A DNA stretch of 33,560 bases, taken from contig NW_019773513.1 in the NCBI RefSeq assembly GCF_001039355.2, positions 183,662-217,221 of the forward strand, read 5' to 3'. The DNA is from Lingula anatina (taxonomy: Eukaryota; Brachiopoda; Lingulata; Lingulida; Lingulidae). The notes below the pieces were generated by a model, which did not search any database, was not told where the DNA came from, and worked only from the letters and a program-made list of their open reading frames with translations. Below are positions 1 through 26,763 of this stretch, piece after piece. Position 1 is the stretch's first letter. Every line of letters starts with the position of its first letter. A program made the translations under genes and the position numbers.

Positions 1-1375
1 CCCTCGTCCCCTGCCCCCACCCCCCCCCACCCCCCCCCGCCCTTTCGCAAGAACATCAGCCCACAGCTCTGAAAGTTTTATATATATTACAAGGGCAGTT
101 AATTTGAAAGAATTATAGTAATTACTCAATTTTTCAAAGGGAGATACGTCTGAATTTTACAGAAACTGTATTTTTAAGTCATAAATTCCTGAAATTAGAA
201 CATTCATATTGAGTAGAAGAAACATACTTAAAAAGCAGGCTACTTTATAGTACCATATAGTAAAAGCATTACAACTGCTACACAAAATTGTAAGTTTTGT
301 GACTATATAATTATGTGTCTGAAAGTTTGATAATTTTTTGCCCATTGAAAAGATCAAGTATTTACTGTACATGAAAAGAATCTCCAGCTGAGTACCCTGA
401 ATATCATGGCCTAATTAACTCCATTATGCCATTCCTGTACCTTATGTATATGGTGACTCACATGATTATATGACACCTGTTTCACCTGGAATTCTTTAGG
501 TACGCATATCTCCTCTTAATATCATAAAAAGTTTGCACATGTCAATCTTCCATCAGAGGAGTGCGATGAAAATTTGTTTTTACAGGACAGAAGATGGACG
601 TAATTTACATCCTGAAAACCTTAATAAATTCTGATTGAAAGTTACAAAACTGAAAAGTATTCTATAACTGCATTTGACTATTTTACATTTCCTAAAGAAA
701 TCAAACTACAGACAAGCTGCAGCTGTTCTATTTAAGAGAAAACAAGAATCTGTCACATAAAAAAGTTAGATATAATACAGCTAGCCAAACTGCACCCCAC
801 TGTATTGCTAGCCAGCTAACTCTGAGAGAATACTGTATCTAAGGAATTGACTAGTAACAGGTGGGTTGTACTTTTTCTGCAGAGGACATAGAATAACAGG
901 TATGCACCACATGGATCAAAAAAAAAGTTTCATTCCCCTCTCAATGTGTGAGTGTCTGATCCATAGGAGCTGTATAGACTAATACTTCAAATGCCCCAAG
1001 ACTTTACACACATAGTGCATCCCCCCTAAGAGAGTGACTGGAGTATAAGAAAATAAATTGAAAATATTCCATGATTGTTTGATCATACTTGTACTTGCAT
1101 ATCGTCTAGTTTCTCCATCCAAACTTGATAACTTACAGTTACAAACCACCGGTTAACAGAGAATTCACGTGAAGTCTACTTGAAAATATAACATATCCAT
1201 TGCCAATGTTTTCTTTACAGTTAAAAATAAAGAATTCATAAAGATTAGTTTAATTCCCCACAGTTTCAAATTGGTCATATTCATATATCACATTGATCAG
1301 CAAACAGCTGCACTGGAAAAATGCCAAACAGCCCAGCTGATTGGCCCCTCCTGGTCACATGACAGTGTCACATGA
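1..1375. other. Downstream flank of GMPPB, no gene seen
   Basis: This stretch lies 3' of the GMPPB stop codon on the minus strand. It opens with a C-rich low-complexity run (1-46), then AT-rich sequence with no exon-like ORF on either strand. The part next to 1375 is expected to be the GMPPB 3' UTR. A possible minus-strand ATTAAA poly(A) signal lies at 1248-1253, about 120 nt beyond the stop. Nothing else could be supported. Confidence 0.6.
1248..1253 (-). other. Possible GMPPB poly(A) signal
   Basis: The plus strand reads TTTAAT, so the minus strand reads ATTAAA, the common variant poly(A) signal. It lies about 120 nt past the GMPPB stop. A hexamer in AT-rich DNA is weak evidence by itself. 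Confidence 0.3.
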
Positions 1376-1507
1376 TCACATGATGATCTGTGGGTCAGGT
1401 ACGGACTCTGATATAGATTTATGTGGAAGAATTCTTCCTCCATTGATGTATATTTCATCTTTGACAGTGACATCTTCCCCCAGAACGGATACATTTTCCA
1501 TGCGTAC
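1376..1507 (-). CDS. GMPPB: GMPPB coding exon 9 with stop
   Basis: 43 codons plus TGA (1378-1376). It reads [13 protein letters not shown] near its start and ends SVPDPQIIM, the conserved GMPPB terminus. The acceptor is CTTTCAG. Confidence 0.95.
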   Translation of the reverse strand, partial: VRMENVSVLGEDVTVKDEIYINGGRILPHKSISESVPDPQIIM

Positions 1508-4500
1508 CTGAAAGAGGCAAAATCTTCCCAGTCAGAGGAGTATTAAAGTAATGCATAAAGATCCCCTACTCTACCCCTAATGTGTTTTAGTAAAACAAAC
1601 AGTCCCTATTTCTAATTTCAGACTGGTAAGCATTATTTCTTAGGCACCTAATAGTGTCCAGTGTTTCATAAAAAGTGTAGGGGGCAGCACTTACCCATCT
1701 CCCCACATGACACCTCCATCCAATAATACACGAGTTTAACCAGCTATGGGACTTAATGACTGCTCCCTTCAGTACAGTGCACCGCTTGATGCAGACGCCA
1801 TCTTCTATGACAACATCCGGTCCTATGGTAACGTTGGGTCCTATTCTGCAGTTACGACCTATTTTGGCACTCGGGTCCTAGAACATTAACACAGGGGCTT
1901 GATTGTTGTCACCTCTTACTTTTTTCTTTCATTTGTGTAAACTGTAATTTGTCAAGTTTTCATATTTATACACAGGTCTATTTTTAAATCAAAGATACTA
2001 TGTGTACCTAGAAGCAAGTACCTACTTTGAAAAATGTGACTTTTTTCTTTTTCTTTTTGCAATTATTATTTTTATTGAACATTTTTTTTTTTTAAACACT
2101 GATGCCAAGAGTTTATTTCAATAAAAAATAAAAGCTTTTTCAACAAAATAATCAAATAAACAGAAAAAAATTCCACAAAAGTAAAACACTAGCACATATT
2201 ATTAAACAAAAGTATAAGAACCCAGCAGGCATAAAGATATCTTCTCACCACCAAGACATTTCCTAACACTCCATCTCCATGATGAAGTAAGTGGCCTCCT
2301 TTCTGTTTTAGTGATGTCAGGTACAAGCACATGCCAGTCAGGAAATCTTTGGGTTGGCCAACATCCATCCAGAAACCTGAAGAAATAAAGTACCCCAAAT
2401 GAAAACTAGAGGATCAGAGAGGTATACTCATCTTCTGAGGATGTACCACCCCCTTAAACTTGAACAATATGGGTCTCAGCAAAGACAGTTCAATTCTAAT
2501 TATAATAAATGGGTTAATTACTTATTTAATCAATTAATGGGTTATCACCAAAATCTCATAGATTCAGAGCAAGCCCATGTGTGACCTTTCCTGAACATTT
2601 ATTCAAAATCTGTCAATGCCTCTCCAAGTAAGGCCGTTAACTAAAAACTAACAAAACCAAACAAAACAAACACACACACACAAAAAGAAAAAAAAACTTC
2701 TCAGAGGGAATAAAATAATATGATAATAAAAACACTATTATCTTATAATCTTATTTGTGTTCCAGACAAATTGTGATCATCTCATCTAAATGTTAAATAA
2801 CCTTCATAAAGCTGTTGTTACATTGAATAATTCCACTGACCTTGTAACTCCATTGCATACAGATTGCTGTCGGCTGCCATATGTGGGAACACTTCTTTTT
2901 CTATAGAGGTTGGTCGTAGCTGGAAAAAAATAATGAAATAAAACACTTCAGGTGGAAATGCAGGGGGTTTATAATTTACAACAGTCCCAAAACTTGCTAG
3001 TTATAATAGATCCCCAATTATATTTAATACTTATTTCTAATTATATCACTTATATTGTAGAAATGACTTAGGGGTCATTCCCAATAAAACTATCCATCTA
3101 TGTAGTTCGATCCAACTCCGCAAGGACTCTCGCCAAATGCAATCAGATTAACACACCTCTTTCCAGTGTTTTGATTGTTTCCTATGTACTTGTATAATCA
3201 CCAGCTTTGCTGTATTCTACTCAATGCCAGGAAGATTGCATTGAGCGAGAGTCCTGGCACAGTTGGACCTTTCACATAGTAAGATGGTTCACTGGGAGTG
3301 AGCCCATAGTACGTGAATAAGTTACTGACTGAAGCAGTTCTAGTTCTGTCCTAGTTAGTCTTCATAAGTCGTACAAGTGTTTTTTTTACATCCTGGATTA
3401 TAATGTTGAAGATTGAAACATCTAAAAGACACAGACAGACTTAATTTGTTTTGCGCATTCAGACATGCTGAAACTGTCAGTCCAATCGGTCATGAGCGGG
3501 AAAACTTGTCTGGACCGGTAAAAAATTTGATTTGGTCTGTCCAAAGGACCAACAAGAGTTTTAAGAGCCCTAATTTTGAATTTACAGTCATCATATGACA
3601 TACTTCACTAATAAAATTATATAAAATCCAAAGCGTTTTTCCCTTCCATTCCAAACCTATCACATCCACAAACAAGGTAGGCTACCCTTATGGTACTGGT
3701 AGTATCTGTCTCAAACAAGTAGGGTGATTTTCGGTTCCACAAAAATCCATTCAGTCCGGCATATTTTTCATTACTGCCGGTCCAAATGTCCGGCCATTCT
3801 GAAAAGTTTTCAGCATGTCTGCACATTATAACACCAAGATGGATCCCAGAATAAGCTAACTCACCTGTATTCTGTTTAACATGGAAGGACTAAAGATATA
3901 GAGACCTGCATTGATTTTGTTGGAGACAAATTCTTGTGGCTTTTCCACAAAACTGTCAATTTTCCCAGATTCTGGGTGATAGACCACTACGCCATATTTG
4001 GAAGGTTCTTCTACTTTGGTGACCTAGAGCAGAAAAAAAAAATTACATTACCCGTTAAGACCAATCAAACTTGTAAAGAAACATGAAAAGGGCTTTAACA
4101 TCTGGCTCCCATTTCACAAAGAATCTTAAATTCGTAGTTGACTAGGCTGAGCTAAGTGACTTAGCCTTTTAGATTCTTTGTTGAACATAACTTAGTCACA
4201 GAGAGAATAAGCAATGTTGGTAACCAATTTTTCAGTCAAGGAAGCCGACTTGAGTTTTTGTGAAACAGTTGCCTGACTGAGGACCCCTGGCAGAACCCCC
4301 CCCCTCCATCCCTCCCCCAGGATCCTTACCACAATAGTGCCCTCACAGATCACATCACAAGACCCTCACAGACCTCCCCCCACCACACTTACCACAATAG
4401 TGCCCTCTCTGCCGTGGTTCTTGTGAAACCTTGCCATGTCTTTGAATGGAAAGTCACAGATCACATCACTGTTCAGGACAAAGAACGGCTCATCATTGGA

Positions 4501-6103
4501 GCCCAGGATTTCTCTGGCTAGGGCTAGAGGACCAGCTACGGAGAGAACGGAGAACAGATAATAATAATAATAATAATAATATATATATATTTATTTAAAG
4601 TTTAAAATCCATAAAAATATGTTCTATAGATCTACAAGTAAAAATAAAATACTAAGTATCTATACCATACTTTTTCAAACATTGACTAATACTTTAAAGT
4701 ATCATGTGAGGTCAAACAAAACTGTTACAATGAAAATATGACTATTTTAAAATTATGGTCTTATTTTCATGCCAAAAATAAATCATTTTTATGCACTTCA
4801 GCAAGACTCTGAAGTTATTATAAATATAACTTATACACTATGGCCCTATTGATTTCCACTTCATGCTTGTCACATTATAAAAATGGTTCCACTTATTATC
4901 TAAATATCAAATGTGAATCCACCAATCAAAGATAATCAATCTGTCAATATCACCATGCCACTGGTGACACCTAAAGAATACTGAAATGAAGATGTTAGAT
5001 TGGCATGGAAACGTATCTCCAATTATCACAAAATATTGATTAGTTTGTGAGAAAAGAACATTTGTTAACAATCACCTCACCTGTTCCTAGTGGCTCCTCC
5101 TCATAGGAAAATGTGATTGTTACTCCTAGCTGAAATATAGATCATTCAGACATCATAACCTGACTCATTCTCATATGAAAATGATTTTTTTTTTTTTGAG
5201 AAATTATTTCTAGCATGTAAATGTAATGAAATTTTTATTTCCAAACTTTGTTACATTTTGCATCTATCAAGTGAGTAACCTCTTCAGAATTCCCCCACCT
5301 TTACCAGATGGTTACTGAAATGCTTGACAGCGTATGAAATTTTAATCAACTTCTAAAAGAAAAAAGCTTTTATCTCAAGTAGAAGTCTAATGATGTTTCC
5401 TAATCTCTGACCTTTTCTTCTTGTACTTTGAGTTCCTGTTCTAAAAGCTCTGCTCTGTAGCTGACAGCTAGCACTATCTGGGTTACCCCTGCCTGAAACA
5501 AATTAGAAACAATTATTAACTAGAGGATCAGAGAGGCGATACCGCCTCCAAATATTGTACCACCAGCTGGAGCAAACGCATTTGTATAGACCCCCACATA
5601 CACAAAATAAGGGACACAGCCACCAGTTTTGTGCTTGACAACCTGTAAAAATGCAATCAACAAGAATTTTTAAACTATTGCAANACAATAAACCAGTTAA
5701 TTTATTAAAAAATTAGACACAGGGCCTGATGAAGGCCTATGCCCAGTTGGGTGTAAGCTTACGGTATGAAAGTTTTTTGGGTTGTGTTTGATAATTTCCG
5801 TTTATAACTTCTAAGTGCTATCATAAAAACTGTAGATATAACATCTTTTTTCCTCATATTTCAGTCATAGCAACCAAGTAACCAGGGGCACTGTTTACAC
5901 TGCAATTTACTTGGTGTGAGATAATTACTATGTAAAAATATCATCATCTTCATCATCCGAGGTAGTTTACATACCTCTACCAGGGCCTCTATCTGGTGTA
6001 ACATCATAGGTTTGTTGCCAAATTCCACCAATGGCTTGGGCCGACTGAGGGTCAGAGGTCGTAATCGCGTCCCATAACCCCCCACCAATATCAGCGCCTT
6101 CAT
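1376..6103 (-). CDS. GMPPB: Mannose-1-phosphate guanylyltransferase beta (complete, 9 coding exons)
   Basis: The protein makes GDP-mannose from mannose-1-phosphate and GTP in the cytosol, the donor for N-glycans, GPI anchors and O-mannosylation. Coding exons in gene order are 6103-5975, 5492-5412, 5129-5081, 4535-4393, 4023-3865, 2919-2841, 2376-2249, 1877-1695 and 1507-1376. They sum to 1083 nt, 360 aa plus stop, the length of human GMPPB as I recall it. Visible landmarks are the N-terminal nucleotidyltransferase signature [11 protein letters not shown]...PKP (residues 8-24), the metal-site NSDVICD (Asp110), FVEKP (Lys162), [13 protein letters not shown], and a C-terminal run of I/V-G-x-N hexapeptides typical of a left-handed beta-helix, ending in IIM. 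All introns are GT-AG and phases agree. It is transcribed divergently from the p38 gene. No frameshift or missing key residue was seen. Confidence 0.96.
1695..1877 (-). CDS. GMPPB: GMPPB coding exon 8
   Basis: 61 codons of left-handed beta-helix repeats ([20 protein letters not shown] and onward) ending in [11 protein letters not shown]. The acceptor is TTCTAG and the donor gtaagt. Confidence 0.95.
2249..2376 (-). CDS. GMPPB: GMPPB coding exon 7
   Basis: 128 nt, with [20 protein letters not shown] and then the linker into the beta-helix (GVLGNVLV). The acceptor is CTTCAG and the donor gtgaga. Confidence 0.95.
2841..2919 (-). CDS. GMPPB: GMPPB coding exon 6
   Basis: 79 nt, reading [18 protein letters not shown] and then NLYAMELQ. 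The acceptor is TTCCAG and the donor gtcagt, phase 1. Confidence 0.94.
3071..3305. mobile_element. MITE-like inverted-repeat element in a GMPPB intron
   Basis: Two imperfect arms of about 72 bp (3071-3143 and 3235-3305) are reverse complements of each other. Their outer ends read GGGGTCATTCCCA and, inverted, GGGCTCACTCCCA. No coding capacity is present. The left flank is TTA and the right flank ATA, so a 3-bp TWA target duplication is possible but imperfect. The ends resemble those of the element at 16798-17011. Confidence 0.6.
3470..3821. repeat. Foldback element in a GMPPB intron
   Basis: CAGACATGCTGAAA at 3470-3483 is inverted perfectly at 3808-3821, and weaker inverted similarity continues inward, for example GGACCGG against CCGGTCC. 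This looks like an old non-autonomous DNA element. No clear target duplication was found. Confidence 0.45.
3865..4023 (-). CDS. GMPPB: GMPPB coding exon 5
   Basis: 53 codons (residues 135-187), with [13 protein letters not shown], the FVEKP motif and [12 protein letters not shown]. The acceptor is CTCTAG and the donor gtgagt. Confidence 0.95.
4393..4535 (-). CDS. GMPPB: GMPPB coding exon 4
   Basis: 143 nt (residues 87-134), carrying [11 protein letters not shown] and the metal-binding [10 protein letters not shown]. The acceptor is CCGTAG and the donor gtaagt. Fragments of this exon, including its donor, are repeated in the following intron at about 4324-4365. Confidence 0.94.
4558..4590. 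repeat. (ATA)n(TA)n microsatellite
   Basis: About seven ATA units run into an AT dinucleotide run, in the GMPPB intron between coding exons 3 and 4. Confidence 0.9.
5081..5129 (-). CDS. GMPPB: GMPPB coding exon 3
   Basis: 49 nt encoding [16 protein letters not shown], the sugar-nucleotide-binding EEPLGT segment. The acceptor is ATTTCAG and the donor gtgagg, phase 1. Confidence 0.93.
5412..5492 (-). CDS. GMPPB: GMPPB coding exon 2
   Basis: 27 codons (residues 44-70), starting [12 protein letters not shown] and ending in QEEK. The acceptor is TTTCAG and the donor gtcaga, both phase 0. Confidence 0.93.
5975..6103 (-). CDS. GMPPB: GMPPB coding exon 1
   Basis: Residues 1-43, containing the nucleotide-binding signature. 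The ATG (6103-6101) begins the family's usual [13 protein letters not shown] start. An acceptor TTCGTAG directly upstream at 6126-6122 leaves 18 nt of 5' UTR (6121-6104) in this exon, so a non-coding first exon must lie further upstream. The donor is gtatgt. Confidence 0.95.
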
Positions 6104-8995
6104 GTTGCCTATGTGGTGGTCCTACGAAAAAATAAAAAAAAAAGAAATTGCACATTTAATTCACGTGTGAACTGAATACCATCTTTAATTTTCGAAATTA
6201 AAATGCAAGGGATGCCTTCAACTTTTCACTTGGCTGCAACGAGGTATAATTAAGTAGTCATTTTTAAAAGTAGTTCATTTTAAGGTACTAGTATAAGCAT
6301 CTTTTAAGTTTTACTGAATGTTTTACACCCAACAACTTTTAAGTAAATGTTTCTAAATCAGGAAAAAAAATGGATTTCAATAGCTTCTTTTCTGTTTATT
6401 TAGGCAGTTTCCTAAGTTGAAATAAATACTTTCAACAGCATGGAAAGCTCAGTAAAAAAAATAAAAATTTAATAAATAGGCCAAGGCCAAAGCTACCTCC
6501 ATCTGCACTAAATGATTCCTATGTTAAAAGCCAAAGAAATAGACAAAGAGAAGAATGAACTAAATCAGTCTGTTTGTTCCATGTTCATTGTGCCCTACAG
6601 TCATTTCCGCCCGGAGGCCTCTTCAGGGGCATTATTAACAGATCTAATTAGAAAGAGGCCACTGTCAGCACACTATGGAATATATTCCTTTTGAACTAAA
6701 TCAAAACTTGACACAAGAACAATGTAAAACTTGATGAAGAAACAGTAAAATATTTCACATTTTCTAAATAAAAGATTTTCATCTAGCTAAAATGTCTATT
6801 GCTACAGTAAGCTCTGTGTTCTTGGATAGGGTGACCTCATCTCAGGTACACCTGTGAAATCAGGTGTTCAACACAAGAACTAGAATACACCCACACCCAG
6901 ACAGCAGTCACCACACAGGTGTAACCTGATCACTGCATCGTCATAGACTACACCCCTTCTGTGTCAGTAATACAGTCAGGATACAACATGTCACTTTGAA
7001 TAACAACTTAGTCACATCAAACATAAAACAAACATTTTCGGGCAATGGAAGCATGTATGGGAAATAATTATCTTCTCATTCATTGATTTTTCAAAACATA
7101 ATTTTTAAAATTTTTTAAATTTCAATGTGACAAAGGCCCTACCTTTCTGTAAAGATGACATACATAAAGTTTTTGACCTAGCATCAGATATTTAAAATTG
7201 TTCACCAACAATGGGCCCATCATATTTTCATCCCACCTATCCCTGGAAACATCTCCTGGACCATAAAAAAAATGAATATATTTCTCTTTAACCACTGACA
7301 CTCATATGACAACCTAAATGAGTACTACAGATTGCTTGAATAATTAAATAAACATGAACTCTGTGATCTTCAGCAAACACTTTCTGCACACAAATACAAC
7401 AACCATTCTTCATCTCAAACCCCAGCATTATAATTCCAACTGAAACTTTAGGTTATATCATAAAAAAACTTAACAAATATTTTATGAACACTGAAATGAT
7501 AAGCAAAAACATCCATAAAAATAAAAAAATACACTGATTGTATTAATTAAAACAAATGGATAGACACAAACTCATACAACTGCAAAGCATGACAATATGA
7601 ATTTTGAAAGATACTGAACTAGAGAGGTAGTGCAAGCACCTGTTTCACAGAGGTGTGTGAAGGACGGGACACTTTTTGACCAAATCTGTTGTATGTTCAG
7701 TCATACAACCGGGACACACTTCCCATAAGTATCACAGAAACCAAAACCCATCTCTTCAGTATACAAAATCGTTTGTTATGAAGCTACCCATGCCGGTAGA
7801 CACGTCTCTAACTATTTCTATATCACACGCTCTAATACCAAACACATCCTGTAATTTTTTTTTCATAGTTTATGCCAGTCCATACCTACCTTCATGATGA
7901 AGTCAATTTTAGAATCTCTCAGCCGATGTCTTCCCAAGTTGTGAAGTAACTTGTCTACTTGGAGAGATATACTAATGTGTGCTCAAAGCCACGTCAGATT
8001 GTGACCCAATTTTCAGAAAGCTCACTTAGGCTTATAAATAACTTAACGTATTTGTGGTGGCATCCGCATTCAATGACATCTTTTATTATGAGTTCATGGC
8101 ATACATAAAAAATTAGGACAACTTTTCTTTCCGTTTCTTCTATATTTAGAGCAGCAGAATTCTGCTGTGGGCAAAATGAAGCTGTTAATAATTACAAATT
8201 TGTATTTAAATTCACAGGTGTATATATATAACACAGTACATCAGTAAGCCTGAACATTAATCATGTAAATATTGAAACAGGTAGAGCAGGTGTCTGTTAA
8301 TTATACATGACAGAAACACTGGCAATGAGATAAACCTGGTAGATGACATTAACTTTCAGCTACATAACAAAAATGCTTACTCTTAAATATTATGGTTAAT
8401 TTCATCTAACCATTACTATGTTTTCATTTAAATATTCAAAACATTTTTTGAATTTGAGCATTGTCTTACTTTATCCTCAAAATAATTACTCTCTTATATC
8501 CCAAAGACTTATCTTCACATCAGCTTTCTTCCCTAATATATTGTAGTCATTTAGGTGAATCCCTAAATTATGATATTACACTCTATGCAACCTGAGCACA
8601 CACAAAGTCACTCTCATGTTCCATCTCCATCAGATATAAAATTTTTGACCTTATAATAATGTTCTGTTACCGGGATATCACATCTCACCTGTGTATATAT
8701 AAGGTTGATCATTATTATAAAACTCCACAACTGAACAAATAGAACTGTTTCAATAGCACTTTATTTATACAGGAAATGGTATTGTATGTCCACACATTCT
8801 ACCTAAAGTGCTACAATGAATCCTCACAACGTTTACAATGGTCTAATGTGGCTAAAGATTGAAATGAAATGCAACTGCCAACATCTAACAATTCGCCACC
8901 GATTTGGTTTTTGAAAAATCACAAATCTGGTTCCACAATAAATGTAGACGAGACCTCAGGCAAAAAATGTTTACACAAGTAAGGTGTGCTACAAA

Positions 8996-9024
8996 AACAC
9001 ACACACACATGCACGCACACACGC
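8996..9024. repeat. CA-rich microsatellite
   Basis: An interrupted (CA)n run with ATG and CG interruptions, in the probable first intron of GMPPB. Confidence 0.8.
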
Positions 9025-9978
9025 AGTGGTCTCAGCTTGCATACCGCCACTGTATTAACTAGTTGTGGACTTCCAGACATCAGAATGCAGCAGCTGAGCC
9101 TACATTATTGAACACTACCAGTGGATCACCTGGCAGCTGTACATACATCTACATGGTACAGCTACAATATATACAATAATAGCTGTATAAACTAGTACAT
9201 AGAAAATATTCCTGATTTTTGTAACTTTAAAGCAAGAATGTAATGTTATTGTTGTGTTTTTATAAAACAGAACTAACATATTATTGTCATAAACTATATA
9301 TAAAGACCCAAAAGGTTGATTCCATATTTTAATCAAATAATGTCAAAGTATGATCCTTAGCACTTTCTGTGTTAATAATACCAACCATTAGAGTGAAAGG
9401 GGGGAGGGAGAAAGAATTACACAAAAAATGGGCTGCCTAGCAATGCCACTTGCTGAGGACGAGGAGGGGGTTACTGAACACATTTGTTAACTTGATATTA
9501 AGGAGAAAACACCTCACAGAGCTAAAAGTTTACGTTATCAGAAACATGAGAAATTTACATATCAGCTTAAATATTGTCATGATGCAGTCTTATGTTATTT
9601 TGTGACATAATTAAACAAAGGTGTTTGTGTCAAAGTTGTCAAAGTCTGCAATAGTGATGGTGGTTGCTTTGTTTTTTTCGAGCATTTGAAAAAAGGTAAC
9701 AAAAAAAAAAGGAGAAAAAGGAATGAAAGGGAAACACTAATAAAACATAAACAAAGCATCTGTTTTGGTCAGCTTTATCTTTATCTCTAACCTGATGATC
9801 TTATAATTTTTCTATCAGATGCTACCTAGCAGGAGCGTGTGGTGCCATCTTATCATCATCTATCAGGTTTTTTCATGTGCTACCACATTTGGACCAGTAG
9901 CACTTAGGTATTTAAAATTTAACACTGACCACAATTAATCCATGTTTGCTATATAGTCCGTATATAGATGGCTAAAAG

Positions 9979-10155
9979 CAGGGCTTGACATTAAGGGTGG
10001 CCCACTGGCCCTGGGCCACTGAAAACCAACCTAGGGCCATTATATCGATGGGGTCACTGGCCCAAAGAGCAAGTAAAATGTCGTGTGTCAAATCATCCTT
10101 GCAACATTTACCGATATCTCGGGCCAGTATCGAAAAAAGTTAGTGTCAAGCCCTG
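9979..10155. mobile_element. hAT-like non-autonomous element (MITE)
   Basis: A terminal inverted repeat CAGGGCTTGACATTAA at the left matches, inverted, CAGGGCTTGACACTAA at the right. The direct flank TAAAAG occurs on both sides (9973-9978 and 10156-10161). CAGGG termini are typical of hAT elements. The 6-bp flank is shorter than the usual 8 bp, so the superfamily call is tentative. There is no transposase ORF. Confidence 0.6.
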
Positions 10156-10899
10156 TAAAAGGGGTGTCGTCCATAATACATGTAGTCAACTTCGGGTTAG
10201 CAAACAAAAATTACATCACACTTGCACTGAAACAGTTTATCAATAATTTTCCTAAAGTAATGATGATGTTTTAAGAAACCAAATTCTGTTTTCATGTCAC
10301 CGTTTTAAAAAAGTTTGGTCTTGATATCAGAATTACGTTTAAAATTATGCCAGAACAAATAATAAAAACTACAGCTAAACTAGTATACAGTAAAATATAA
10401 TCTTTCATATTCATTTAATGTTTTTTCTATGACATTTTCTGTGTCTGTTCATTTTCTCAATTTCTAGCTTAAATATCTTTTAATAAGGAGACAGCCATTA
10501 AGTGCATTCAGACCTGCTAAATCGACCTGTCACAACAACTTTTTCTGAAAGCGGTGATATTAACGTGTCTAACCCTCATATTATGTGTTCATTGTTGTCC
10601 CAGAGCAAGAACTATGAAAAGCATACATGAAATAAGAAAACACTTATATTTTCCGTTTACAAAACATGAATGTGGTCTATATATCGTAAACAGGAGTGCC
10701 AGCGATTACAAGTCGTTTTTTTTTTTGTGGCTCGCATCTATTCGCAGGCAATGGAGAAAGTGAGCAACCGGCAAATTTCATAAATAGTTCATCAGAGCAG
10801 ATTTCACTAAAAAGACCTACGCTTGTCACAGTTGGCGACATATACACTCTATGAACAAATCCTGGTGCCTATGGCATTTAAGAACTCGTTAAAACTCAC

Positions 10900-11147
10900 C
10901 TAATTTATTATTAATGTTGGGGTGTTTACAGTAGTTGTGCTGTGCCACGACTTCTCGAAGTGAAAACGAGACTCGTGCACGCATGCGCATGGGAAACCGG
11001 AAATCAAAGGGTGATTCACACGGAAACAGCGATCTTGGGAATTTCCAGGACTTCATTGCAAGAATATCCATTTAAAGTCTATACGTTTTCAGAGGACGCA
11101 GGATCTGAAGCAGCCCAGAACTGGTCGTGGAGACACCACAACGATTG
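10900..11147. promoter_or_regulatory. Putative bidirectional promoter of GMPPB and p38
   Basis: The p38 start codon and the inferred GMPPB leader exon (donor at 10899) are less than 250 bp apart and point away from each other. CpGs are denser here than in the surrounding AT-rich DNA. An NRF1-like palindrome ACGCATGCGCA lies at 10979-10989, an ETS-like ACCGGAAAT at 10996-11004, and further GGAA sites sit over the p38 start. There is no obvious TATA box. The transcription start sites are not known. Confidence 0.55.
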
Positions 11148-26045
<14,898 letters not shown>

Positions 26046-26630
26046 GAACACTTCCCCTATTTGTCTGTGTTCATGGACTCGGTGAGACAGAGAGAGAGAG
26101 ATAAAATACCAAATTAAGTGCTTTTGATGAAGAGTGCCCTCCACAGGTCTTTCAGCTGCCTTTGTACTGTACGACAAGAATTAATCCGGCTTTGAACACA
26201 ACAGATGCTCTTCTGTAAGTGGAGGAATGGAAATGCGTAAAGTCGAATTTCTGGACTCATATCTTTGGATGATAATTCAAAACCTTGTTAACTTTAAGCA
26301 TTCATACCTTGCAAAAAGTATGGTCTGGACGGGGGGAGGGGGGGGGTTAAGTCTGACACCCCCCTCTTTCCAGGGCCCTCAAAGAAATGAGAAAACGGGT
26401 TTCTTTCTCCGAGTTCAACAAAGAGAGATGTGCTACATGTGTGGACACTAACAAATACAGTAACAGTAGTTGGTATCATATACATATATAGGGACGACAG
26501 TGATATTAGCAGTGGTGTACAAAGGTCTAGACATGTTAAGAATGGCTGAGTCAGCATTTTGACAGTGGAACCTCCCCCAATAATGCAGTAGTTAATATAT
26601 AGAAAATTGACATTTAGATAATGTAGAAGT

Positions 26631-26636
26631 AATAAA
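26631..26636 (+). other. Possible p38 poly(A) signal
   Basis: AATAAA about 590 nt after the p38 stop, in AT-rich sequence. It is the first canonical hexamer I noticed downstream of the stop. Confidence 0.35.
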
Positions 26637-26763
26637 TATTATATAAATTAGGAAGATTGGCTAGCGCCTTGCTCATGACGTTAAGTAGTTCTTATTTGGC
26701 TGCTGATGTAGAACAGTTTCATTAGCTATGTTATTATCATAGACTTGTGAAGATTCTTTTGTC

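Larger units (their letters stand above)
2405..5565. repeat. Dispersed repeat pair in GMPPB introns
   Basis: The 18-mer ACTAGAGGATCAGAGAGG occurs at 2405-2422 and 5519-5536, followed in both by a GTACCACC block 16-21 nt later (2443-2450 and 5558-5565). This suggests two fragments of one interspersed element; only the two ends are repeated, not the sequence between them. Confidence 0.6.
6122..10899. other. Probable GMPPB intron 1, no coding sequence seen
   Basis: This stretch separates the acceptor of the GMPPB ATG exon from a good minus-strand donor (gtgagt at 10899-10894). I found no conserved coding segment on either strand. It contains a CA repeat (8996-9024), a hAT-like short element (9979-10155) and otherwise AT-rich sequence. 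Its status as one 4.8-kb intron is inferred from the two splice signals. Confidence 0.5.

Noticed and set aside
4102-4274. Possible MITE with TTTCACAAA ends in a GMPPB intron
   Set aside because: Terminal similarity is only about 20 bp and imperfect, and no target duplication was found.
5720-5765. CTGATGA-containing sequence that could suggest a hammerhead ribozyme or Penelope-type end
   Set aside because: I could not form the required stem II followed by GAAA, and no flanking retroelement sequence is visible.
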